Of a stretch of DNA of 37,062 bases, positions 19,262-26,867 are shown piece by piece. Positions within the stretch are counted from its first letter, which is position 1, and each line of letters begins with the position of its first letter. A model generated the notes under the pieces. It did no database searches. It was not told the DNA's origin and was given only the letters and a program-made list of their open reading frames with translations. The position numbers and the translations under genes are program-made. The DNA comes from Oscillospiraceae bacterium (lineage in GTDB: Bacteria; Bacillota; Clostridia; Oscillospirales; Oscillospiraceae), in NCBI GenBank assembly GCA_015067605.1, contig SVME01000010.1, forward strand, positions 1 through 37,062, given 5' to 3'.

Positions 19262-21007
19262 TTAGTCGATTTCGACCAGTTCCTTCAGCTTCTCATCGCC
19301 GGTGGAGCCGTACCATGCATCTCCGTCGGAGGCATAGACGTCGCCGTGAGTTGTGTTGCTGAGGCTCTTAATGTCGGACAGGATCTTCTTGCCGGTCTTG
19401 CCGTTGGAAACAACGTACAGGTCGCCGTCCATCACATAGTAGATTCTGTTCTGGTTGCTGATAGCGAAGCCCACATTTGCGTTGATATCGTCATCAATGG
19501 TGGTGGATTTGCCGCCCTTCTTGCCATCGACACATTTCAGAGTGATATTGCCCAGATTCAGGTAGCTGCCGTCCAGATAGTAAACATACTTCCGGTCGGA
19601 GGTCACGACATAACCAGCAACGGACTCATCGACGATGGTCACAGCAGACTCGCTCGCCTTTTCGCCCTTGGCAATCTCGATACAACGAACTTCTCTGCCG
19701 TCGTAGATGTAGTATAGGTATTTGGCTTCACCATCCAGCTGCAGCTGAGAGGCCTTGGACACCAGCTTGATGCAGTCCTTTTCCTTTACCAGATACACAT
19801 CGTTCTTGCCGTTGTAGTAGACGTGATCGTACAGGTTGGAAACGGGGTATGCATCGCCGTGGGCATCACACTTTTCGGTGGGTACCAGCTCCAGCTCGGA
19901 GGAATGGATCTTGTTGGCTTCCTTGCCGTCCTTGGCGATATAGGTCTTACCGTCGTTGTAGAAGAGAACCTGAGAGAAGCTGTCGTTGAAGCCAGCAAGC
20001 TCATCAATCTCACCGAGTTTCGTCTTATCACCCTTGTTGTTATAGCTGTACAGAACGTGGTGGTCATCCTGGTAGATAGAAACATAAATTTGATTGCCGC
20101 TGTTGGAAAGACCGTACACGCTGGCGTACTTGTTATCAGTGATCTCGGTGCTCTTCTTATCCCGATACAGCTTCACTGCCTCACCCTCACGATATGCAAT
20201 GGACTTGCCGTCGGGAGAGATGCGGAAGCCGTAGTTGTTACCCTCGGTGTCATCGCAAATCTTTTCAGACTTGCCGTCGCCGGTCTTAGCCACATACAGA
20301 GCGTCGTCTTTGGTGCTGTAAGCGATATACTCGCCGTTGACGCTCAGCTCGTAATCCACCACATCGTCGGCAATATCTTTCAGCTTGGAATCCTTAACCA
20401 CGTAAAGCTCGCCGTCGTTGGTGAAAGCAGCGACCTTGCCATTCATGGTGCGGGTGAGGTAATCATAGTCGCTCACGGTGTCATCCAGAACCTTGTTGCC
20501 TACGACAATGGAGTACTCGTTATTACCGGTACGCAGCATACGGATAGACTCCTCGGCTTCGATGTAGCCGTTGCCGCCGAAGAAGATGGCGCACAGGATG
20601 GACAGGATAATCAGCAACAGGGCACCGGCGATGATGCCGATACGAGCCTTCTTGTTGCTCCAGACGCCCTTGGCAACCGTGCCCACAGGCTTCACGGTAT
20701 CCACCAGGCGATCCTTCACCTCAGTGAAGTCAATCTTGACCTTTTCCTTGGGAGCCTTGGGGGGCTTGGGGGGAGCGCCGTAGCCGGTAGGAGGCACGGG
20801 CTGACCGTAACCAGTAGGGGGAACCTGTTGGACAGGAGCGCCGTAGCCTGTGGGAGAAACCTGCTGAACAGGAGCGCCGTAGCCTGTGGGGTTGACCGGA
20901 ACGGTAGGGGGAACCGGCGCCGCACTCTGAGCGGGCAGTGTATTACCGCAGCCACAGCAGAATTTTGAGTCGGGTGCATTGGATGCACCGCATACGGGAC
21001 AATTCAT
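19262..21007 (-). CDS. Zinc-ribbon, single-TM protein with a predicted extracytoplasmic beta-propeller-like domain
   Basis: N-terminal MNCPVCGASNAPDSKFCCGCGNTLP; Pro/Gly-rich PTGYGAPVQQV repeats; TM IGIIAGALLLIILSILCAIFFG; then repeated YIAYSTKDDALYVAKTGDGK / GKSIAYREGEAVKLYRDKK-type blades. Start at ATG 21007. Confidence 0.75.
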   Translation of the reverse strand: MNCPVCGASNAPDSKFCCGCGNTLPAQSAAPVPPTVPVNPTGYGAPVQQVSPTGYGAPVQQVPPTGYGQPVPPTGYGAPPKPPKAPKEKVKIDFTEVKDRLVDTVKPVGTVAKGVWSNKKARIGIIAGALLLIILSILCAIFFGGNGYIEAEESIRMLRTGNNEYSIVVGNKVLDDTVSDYDYLTRTMNGKVAAFTNDGELYVVKDSKLKDIADDVVDYELSVNGEYIAYSTKDDALYVAKTGDGKSEKICDDTEGNNYGFRISPDGKSIAYREGEAVKLYRDKKSTEITDNKYASVYGLSNSGNQIYVSIYQDDHHVLYSYNNKGDKTKLGEIDELAGFNDSFSQVLFYNDGKTYIAKDGKEANKIHSSELELVPTEKCDAHGDAYPVSNLYDHVYYNGKNDVYLVKEKDCIKLVSKASQLQLDGEAKYLYYIYDGREVRCIEIAKGEKASESAVTIVDESVAGYVVTSDRKYVYYLDGSYLNLGNITLKCVDGKKGGKSTTIDDDINANVGFAISNQNRIYYVMDGDLYVVSNGKTGKKILSDIKSLSNTTHGDVYASDGDAWYGSTGDEKLKELVEID

Positions 21008-21041
21008 AGAATAATCTCCTTTCAATTATTTTACAGCTTAC

Positions 21042-21070
21042 AGTATAGCACTCGGGGGGAGGAATGTCAA
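21042..21070 (-). promoter_or_regulatory. Promoter for the zinc-ribbon protein gene
   Basis: Reverse strand TTGACA-17 bp-TATACT. Confidence 0.7.
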
Positions 21071-21094
21071 TCCATTTCCCTGTTTTGCACAGTA

Positions 21095-21122
21095 TTGAAA
21101 AGTGCTGGAAATATGATATAAT
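21095..21122 (+). promoter_or_regulatory. Promoter for the MazG-like gene
   Basis: TTGAAA-16 bp-TATAAT. Confidence 0.55.
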
Positions 21123-21148
21123 TACGGAAAAGATTGGGGGAAACGGAT

Positions 21149-21454
21149 ATGGTTTATAACAAGCTGGTGCGGGATAAGATTCCGGCGCTGATTGAGGCGG
21201 CGGGAGAGCGGCCGGTGGTGCGGATTCTGGAGGATGAGGAATACTGCCGCTGTCTGGAAGCAAAGCTGGACGAGGAGGTTGCTGAGTTCCATAGGGATCG
21301 GAATTTGGAGGAATTGGCAGATGTTTTGGAGGTTGTGTATGCCTTGGCGGACAGTCTGGGGGCATCCCATCAGGAATTGATGGAGGTCTACACCCGCAAG
21401 CATGAAAAACGGGGAGGCTTTTCCGGAAAGGTATTCCTTATTTCCAAGGAATAA
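21149..21454 (+). CDS. MazG-like nucleoside triphosphate pyrophosphohydrolase family protein
   Basis: MVYNKLVRDKIPALIEAAG...LDEEVAEFHRDRNLEELADVLEVVYALADSLG: NKLVRDKIP and ExxE...ExxD motifs. Confidence 0.82.
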   Translation: MVYNKLVRDKIPALIEAAGERPVVRILEDEEYCRCLEAKLDEEVAEFHRDRNLEELADVLEVVYALADSLGASHQELMEVYTRKHEKRGGFSGKVFLISKE

Positions 21455-21525
21455 TGGGAAATTACACAGAAAAAACGGCGATTCTTAGCGGATACTGTAC
21501 AGATTGCCAAAACTGTGGGAAACGG

Positions 21526-21553
21526 TTGACTTTTTCTGAAAAAGGCGTATACT
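21526..21553 (+). promoter_or_regulatory. Promoter upstream of the glycine riboswitch
   Basis: TTGACT-16 bp-TATACT. Confidence 0.65.
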
Positions 21554-21604
21554 GTATGCAGAAAACCAAATAACCTAAGAAGCTTCCGGAACGACAGAAC
21601 CGGA

Positions 21605-21695
21605 GGCGGAGGACTCTCTGGAGAACACATTCAGTTGTGTGCCGAAGGTGCAAGGCGAAATGCCGAATCTCTCAGGCAAAAGGACAGAGAAGCAT
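21605..21695 (+). ncRNA. Glycine riboswitch (gcvT class), apparently a single aptamer, upstream of glyA
   Basis: Conserved gccgaaggtgcaa...atgccgaatctctcaggcaaaaggacagagaa core paired with ggactctctgg. Confidence 0.88.
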
Positions 21696-21709
21696 GCTAT
21701 GCGACTTTG

Positions 21710-21742
21710 ATGCAGTCCTCATTATTTGGGGATTGCATTTTT
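21710..21742 (+). terminator. Terminator hairpin of the riboswitch expression platform
   Basis: atgcagtcctc-attattt-ggggattgcat (11-bp stem with two G-U pairs) followed by tttta. Confidence 0.65.
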
Positions 21743-21763
21743 AATTGAAAGAAGGATGACATT

Positions 21764-23017
21764 ATGTACGGTAAACCCATTGATTCTATCGGATTTGTTT
21801 CCAATTACGACGCTGAGCTGGCTGCCATGATGAATCGGGAACTGGGCCGTCAACAGGACGGTCTGGAGCTGATTGCTTCTGAGAACTTTGCTTCTCCTGC
21901 GGTCATCGCCGCTATGGGCTCTATTCTGACCAACAAGTACGCTGAGGGTCTGCCCGGAAAGCGTTACTACGGCGGCTGCCAGTTCGTTGATGAAATTGAG
22001 GCGCTGTGTATCGAGCGGGCTAAGAAGCTGTTCGGTGCTGAGTTTGCCAACGTGCAGCCCCACTCCGGTGCGCAGGCTAATATGGCTGTGCAGCTGGCGC
22101 TGCTGCAGCCCGGCGACACCATGATGGGCATGAGCCTTGCCAACGGCGGTCACCTGTCCCACGGCAGCCCTGCCAACATCTCCGGCAAGTACTACAATGT
22201 GGTTTCCTACGATGTCAACCACGACACCGGTCTGATTGACTACGACCAGATTCGTGACATGGCGAAGCAGTGCCAGCCCAAGCTGATTATCGCTGGCGCT
22301 TCCGCTTATCCCCGTGCCATCGATTTCAGCATCTTTGCGGATATCGCTCACGAAGTGGGCGCCATCCTGATGGTGGATATGGCGCACATTGCCGGTCTGG
22401 TTGCCGGTGGTGCTCACCAGAGCCCCGTGCCCTATGCGGATATCGTCACCACCACCACCCACAAGACCCTTCGTGGCCCCCGTGGCGGCCTGATTCTGGC
22501 CAAGGAGGAGTACGCCAAGAAGCTGAATTCCGCCGTGTTCCCCGGCACTCAGGGTGGCCCTCTGGAGCACGTTATCGCTGCCAAGGCGGTGTGCTTGAAG
22601 GAGGCCATGAGCGACGAGTTCAAGACCTACGCGCAGAACGTGGTCAGCAACGCCAAGGTCATGGCGTCCTCTTTGCTGGAGGAGGGCTTTGATTTGGTTA
22701 CCGGCGGCACCGACAACCATCTGATGCTGGCGGATCTGCGGCCCATGAACATCACCGGCAAGGAACTGCAGGAGCGCTGCGACGCTAATCACATCACCCT
22801 GAATAAGAACGCCATCCCCAACGATCCTCAGAAGCCCTCTGTTACCAGCGGTGTCCGTATCGGCACGGCCGCTGTGACCACCCGTGGTCTGGGCACTGAG
22901 GAGATGAAGCGGATTGCTCACTGCGTGGCGCTGACTGCCCGTGACTTCGAGGGCACGCAGGCTGAGGTGAAGGCCACCGTTGCCGACATCTGCGAGAAGT
23001 TCCCCCTGTATCGGTAA
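21764..23017 (+). CDS. glyA: Serine hydroxymethyltransferase
   Basis: [46 protein letters not shown]. Confidence 0.97.
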   Translation: MYGKPIDSIGFVSNYDAELAAMMNRELGRQQDGLELIASENFASPAVIAAMGSILTNKYAEGLPGKRYYGGCQFVDEIEALCIERAKKLFGAEFANVQPHSGAQANMAVQLALLQPGDTMMGMSLANGGHLSHGSPANISGKYYNVVSYDVNHDTGLIDYDQIRDMAKQCQPKLIIAGASAYPRAIDFSIFADIAHEVGAILMVDMAHIAGLVAGGAHQSPVPYADIVTTTTHKTLRGPRGGLILAKEEYAKKLNSAVFPGTQGGPLEHVIAAKAVCLKEAMSDEFKTYAQNVVSNAKVMASSLLEEGFDLVTGGTDNHLMLADLRPMNITGKELQERCDANHITLNKNAIPNDPQKPSVTSGVRIGTAAVTTRGLGTEEMKRIAHCVALTARDFEGTQAEVKATVADICEKFPLYR

Positions 23018-23024
23018 ATCCCCA

Positions 23025-23054
23025 ACCCGAGTGGCATTGCCACTCGGGTCTTTT
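23025..23054 (+). terminator. Intrinsic terminator after glyA
   Basis: acccgagtggc-att-gccactcgggt followed by ctttt. Confidence 0.85.
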
Positions 23055-23067
23055 GCGTTTCGCGCAG

Positions 23068-23279
23068 TAAATTATCGTTTAGCGCACTAGCGACCACCCA
23101 TTGTAGGGGAGGGTCTTGACCCTCCCTAAAACGTATTGATAACTGAAATGTTGATTTTTCCCTATATTCTGAACAATCAACTAATACAATCACGACTCAA
23201 TAATTGCACCGTTGTGGGAGGGTCAAGACCCTCCCCTACAATAACATTGATTGTTGTTATGCCGCTAAACGATAATTTG
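23068..23279. repeat. Element D of the TAAATTATCGTTTAGCG-bounded repeat family
   Basis: Left taaattatcgtttagcg (23068-23084), right cgctaaacgataatttg (23263-23279). Interior attgtaggggagggtcttgaccctccct and its inverse gggagggtcaagaccctcccctacaat. Confidence 0.85.
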
Positions 23280-23305
23280 TGTTGCAATATGATTTCGGAA
23301 AATAG

Positions 23306-23333
23306 TTGACTTTTTTGGATTCTGTGGTAAAAT
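23306..23333 (+). promoter_or_regulatory. Promoter of the T-box leader
   Basis: TTGACT-16 bp-TAAAAT. Confidence 0.6.
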
Positions 23334-23339
23334 ATCGAA

Positions 23340-23565
23340 GATATGCAAACGCATTGCGGAAACCAAGCAGATGGAACGTCCAAAGCGAGAGGGGAGCGGT
23401 GAAAGCCCTCGGCGGCAAGTCTGTGTGCCATTTCCAAGTGGCCCGGGATGACCGGGACGGGGGCTCCCGTTACAGAGCGTCTAAGATGCCTGCTCTGCAG
23501 GTGAATTAGGGTGGTACCGCGAGTATTTTTCCTCGCCCCTATGTTTAGGGGCGAGTTTTATTTTT
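23340..23565 (+). ncRNA. T-box leader upstream of alaS
   Basis: T-box sequence agggtggtaccgcg (23508-23521), preceding stem III-like cctgc-tct-gcagg, and terminator ctcgcccct-atgttt-aggggcgag-ttttattttttg (23532-23565). Confidence 0.9.
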
Positions 23566-23578
23566 TGGAGGTAAAACT

Positions 23579-26218
23579 ATGAATCCCAAGCCTTATGGTG
23601 TAAACGAGCTGCGTGAGATGTTCCTGAGCTACTTCGAGAGCAAGGGCCATCTGCGTCTGCCCAGCTTTTCTCTGATTCCCCAGAACGATCAGTCTTTGCT
23701 GCTGATCAACTCCGGCATGGCCCCCATGAAGCCCTACTTCAAGGGCGAGGTGGAGCCCCCCCGCCGCCGTGTCTGCACCTGCCAGAAGTGCATCCGCACC
23801 GGCGACATCGAGAACATCGGCAAGACTGCCCGTCACGGCACCTATTTTGAGATGCTGGGCAACTTCTCCTTTGGTGACTACTTCAAGCATGAAGCGATTA
23901 GCTGGTGCTGGGAGTTCTTGACCAAGGTGGTTGGTCTGGATGCCGACCGTCTGTACCCCTCCATCTACGAGAACGATGAAGAGGCCTTTGAAATCTGGAA
24001 CAAGGAAATCGGCATCGCCGCAGACCGCATCTTCCGGTTCGGCAAGTCCGATAACTTCTGGGAGCATGGCTCCGGCCCCTGCGGCCCCTGCTCCGAGGTC
24101 TACTACGATCGTGGCGAGAAGTACGGCTGCGGCAGCCCCGACTGCAAGGTGGGCTGTGAGTGCGACCGCTATATGGAGGTCTGGAACAACGTTTTCTCCC
24201 AGTTCGACAACGACGGTCAGGGCAACTACACCGAGCTTGCCCAGAAGAACATCGACACCGGTATGGGTCTGGAGCGTTTGGCGGTGGTCTGTCAGGACGT
24301 GAACAGCCTGTTCGATGTGGATACCGTCATGAACATCACCAACAAGGTCACGGCACTCACTGGTGCCAGCTATGGCCAGAGCGTCAAGACCGATGTCTCT
24401 CTGCGTGTTATCACGGATCACATTCGTGCGTCTACCTTTATGATTGCCGACGGCGTGCAACCCACCAACGAGGGTCGTGGCTACGTCCTGCGCCGTCTGC
24501 TCCGCCGTGCTGCCCGTCATGGTAAGCTGCTGGGCGTGAATAATCCGTTCCTGTATGAAGTGGTGGAAACCGTCATTGCGGAGAATGAGTCCCACTATAC
24601 CTATTTGCGGGAGCGTGCTGCCCACATCATTCGTGTGGTCAAGACCGAGGAGGAGAACTTCGCCCGCACCATCGACACTGGTATGCGTATTTTCAATGAA
24701 AAGCTGGCGGCTCACAAGGCCGAGGGCAAGACCGTGTTCTCCGGTGCGGATGCGTTCCTGCTGTCCGCCACCTACGGCTTCCCGCTGGATCTGACAGTGG
24801 AAATGGTTGAGGAAGAGGGCATGAGCGTGGACATGGAGGAGTTCAACCGCCAGCGTGAGGAGGACAAGCTCCGTGCCCGTGAGGCCCGGAAGGCGCTGGG
24901 CGATTTGGGCTGGGCCGGCATTGATTTGGGCTTGGAGAACGGCGGCACTGAATTCGTGGGCTATACCGAAAATACCTGCGAGGCCAAGGTGCTGGCTGTT
25001 TGCGTGGGCGAGGAGGTCTGCGGCTCCATCGCTGGCGGCGAGAAGGGTATCCTTGTTCTGGACAAGACTCCCTTCTATGCGGAAATGGGCGGTCAGGTGG
25101 CGGATTTCGGTACCATCACCATGGGCGACAGCGTGTTCACCGTCAACAACGTCCAGAAGGACAAGGGTGGAAAGTATCTGCACTACGGTGTGCTGTCCGC
25201 CGGTTCTATTAAGGTCGATGATGTGGTCTGCGCATCCATTGATGTGGAGCGTCGCAACGCCATTCGTCGTGCCCACTCTGCCACCCACCTGCTGCAGAAG
25301 GCCTTGACCACTGTGCTGGGTGACCATGTCCATCAGGCTGGTTCTCTGGTGCTGCCCGACCGGCTGCGCTTCGACTTTACCCACTACTCTGCTATGACCG
25401 CTGAGGAAATGGCGCAGGTGGATGCCATTGTCCAGTCTGCAATTCTGGAGGGCTACGGCATCGATACCCGTGAGATGCCCATCGACGAGGCCAAGGCACT
25501 GGGCGCTACCGCTCTGTTCAGCGAGAAGTACGGCGACACCGTCCGTGTGGTCAATATGAGTGGTTACTCCATCGAGCTGTGCGGCGGTACCCATCTGGAC
25601 AACACCGCCAAGATTGGCCCCTTCCGCATCGAGAGCGAAGGCTCTGTTGCCTCCGGCGTCCGTCGTATCGAGGCGGTTACCGGTAAGGAGTGCCTGTCCG
25701 ATATGGCGAAGAATCGAGAGCTGATTTATGGCGTTTGCGCGCAGCTCAAGACCAAGCCCGGTGAGCTGGCGGATCGTATCCGGAGCCAGATGGAGGAAGT
25801 CAAGGATTTGAAGCGGATCATCGAAGGCTTCAAGGCCAGAGAGGCCGCCGGTGAGGTGGATAGGTTCCTGTTTGGTAGCCGGAATGTGAGCGGCGTGAAG
25901 GTGCTGACCGCAGCCATTGATGGTGCGGATGCCAACAAACTGCGCCAGATGGGCGATATGCTGCGGGATAAGGAGCCGGCTGTGGCGGCGGTGCTGTCCA
26001 GCGTCAACGGCGAGAAGGTCACTTTTCTGGCGGTCTGCGGCAAGGAGGCTGTGGCCAAGGGCATCAAGGCCGGCGATTTGGTGAAGCTGGTTTGTACGGC
26101 CTGCGGCGGTTCCGGTGGCGGCAAGCCTGACTCTGCCATGGGCGGCGGCAAGGATGCCACCAAGGTGGACAATGCCTTGGCACTGGTAGACGACTTCGTT
26201 GTGTCCAAACTGAATTGA
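23579..26218 (+). CDS. alaS: Alanine--tRNA ligase
   Basis: FLSYFESKGHLRLPSFSLIP, INSGMAPMKPYF, HGTYFEMLGNFSFGDYFK, HSATHLLQKAL, CGGTHLDNTAKIGPFRI. Confidence 0.97.
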   Translation: MNPKPYGVNELREMFLSYFESKGHLRLPSFSLIPQNDQSLLLINSGMAPMKPYFKGEVEPPRRRVCTCQKCIRTGDIENIGKTARHGTYFEMLGNFSFGDYFKHEAISWCWEFLTKVVGLDADRLYPSIYENDEEAFEIWNKEIGIAADRIFRFGKSDNFWEHGSGPCGPCSEVYYDRGEKYGCGSPDCKVGCECDRYMEVWNNVFSQFDNDGQGNYTELAQKNIDTGMGLERLAVVCQDVNSLFDVDTVMNITNKVTALTGASYGQSVKTDVSLRVITDHIRASTFMIADGVQPTNEGRGYVLRRLLRRAARHGKLLGVNNPFLYEVVETVIAENESHYTYLRERAAHIIRVVKTEEENFARTIDTGMRIFNEKLAAHKAEGKTVFSGADAFLLSATYGFPLDLTVEMVEEEGMSVDMEEFNRQREEDKLRAREARKALGDLGWAGIDLGLENGGTEFVGYTENTCEAKVLAVCVGEEVCGSIAGGEKGILVLDKTPFYAEMGGQVADFGTITMGDSVFTVNNVQKDKGGKYLHYGVLSAGSIKVDDVVCASIDVERRNAIRRAHSATHLLQKALTTVLGDHVHQAGSLVLPDRLRFDFTHYSAMTAEEMAQVDAIVQSAILEGYGIDTREMPIDEAKALGATALFSEKYGDTVRVVNMSGYSIELCGGTHLDNTAKIGPFRIESEGSVASGVRRIEAVTGKECLSDMAKNRELIYGVCAQLKTKPGELADRIRSQMEEVKDLKRIIEGFKAREAAGEVDRFLFGSRNVSGVKVLTAAIDGADANKLRQMGDMLRDKEPAVAAVLSSVNGEKVTFLAVCGKEAVAKGIKAGDLVKLVCTACGGSGGGKPDSAMGGGKDATKVDNALALVDDFVVSKLN

Positions 26219-26222
26219 TAGT

Positions 26223-26268
26223 GATTACCCCTTTTGAGTTATTATAACTCAAAAGGGGTAATCTTTTT
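26223..26268 (+). terminator. Terminator with unusually long perfect stem after alaS
   Basis: gattaccccttttgagttat-t-ataactcaaaaggggtaatc (20-bp perfect arms) followed by ttttt. Confidence 0.85.
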
Positions 26269-26308
26269 GACTGGAAAAAGGTATCATCATATCCGAGAGG
26301 TGATACGA

Positions 26309-26551
26309 ATGACTGTCGGTGAAGCGGTGCGGAAAAGAATTTTGGAGCTGTGTCAGATGCGCAACATTTCCATTAACAAATTGAGTGGCATCAGCGGTGT
26401 GACCCAGTCTACTGTAAACAATATCATCAGTGGGCGCAACAACAGCGCAACAGTCGCTACAATTAAAAAGCTGTGCGATGGACTGGGAATCACAATTGAT
26501 GAATTCTTCCATTCGGAGCTGTTTACAGAATTGGAACAGGAAATCAAATAA
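26309..26551 (+). CDS. XRE-family helix-turn-helix transcriptional regulator
   Basis: VRKRILELCQMRNISINKLSGISGVTQSTVNNIISGRNNSATVATIKKLCDGLGITIDEFF. Start at 26309 after gagaggtg. Confidence 0.88.
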   Translation: MTVGEAVRKRILELCQMRNISINKLSGISGVTQSTVNNIISGRNNSATVATIKKLCDGLGITIDEFFHSELFTELEQEIK

Positions 26552-26608
26552 CCAACTCCCTCGATGTATCGCCATACCGTCGGGGGAGTACGGCTGTTAG
26601 TGGTAAGG

Positions 26609-26848
26609 TAAATTATCGCTTATGGTACCAACGTACCGAACAGCCATGTCATTGCGAGGAGGGCGAAGCCCGACGTGGCAATCTCCCGGTATAGCGTTTT
26701 TCGTTAATCACACCACAGGAATGAAAACATCGTCGAAACGTCGTTCTCATTACTCGACGTTTATTATTGACGAAACCTTCCAGCAGGAGATTGCCACGGG
26801 CTTCGCCCTCGCAATGACAGCGTAGTTGGAACGCTAAACGATAATTAA
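26609..26848. repeat. Element E of the TAAATTATCGTTTAGCG-bounded repeat family (closest relative of element C)
   Basis: Left taaattatcgcttatgg, right cgctaaacgataattaa. Interior almost collinear with element C over its full length. Confidence 0.88.
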
Positions 26849-26867
26849 TGATACGACTGGAGGTGAT

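Noticed and set aside
23306-23509. 67-aa ORF in the alaS leader
   Set aside because: Lies within the T-box RNA; coding is not supported.
23558-25594. 678-aa antisense ORF opposite alaS (also 7481..9370 -, 1731..3212 -, 21722..22921 -)
   Set aside because: These mirror strongly supported coding genes. Long open antisense frames are expected in moderately GC-rich genes with biased codon use, and the translations lack recognisable domains.
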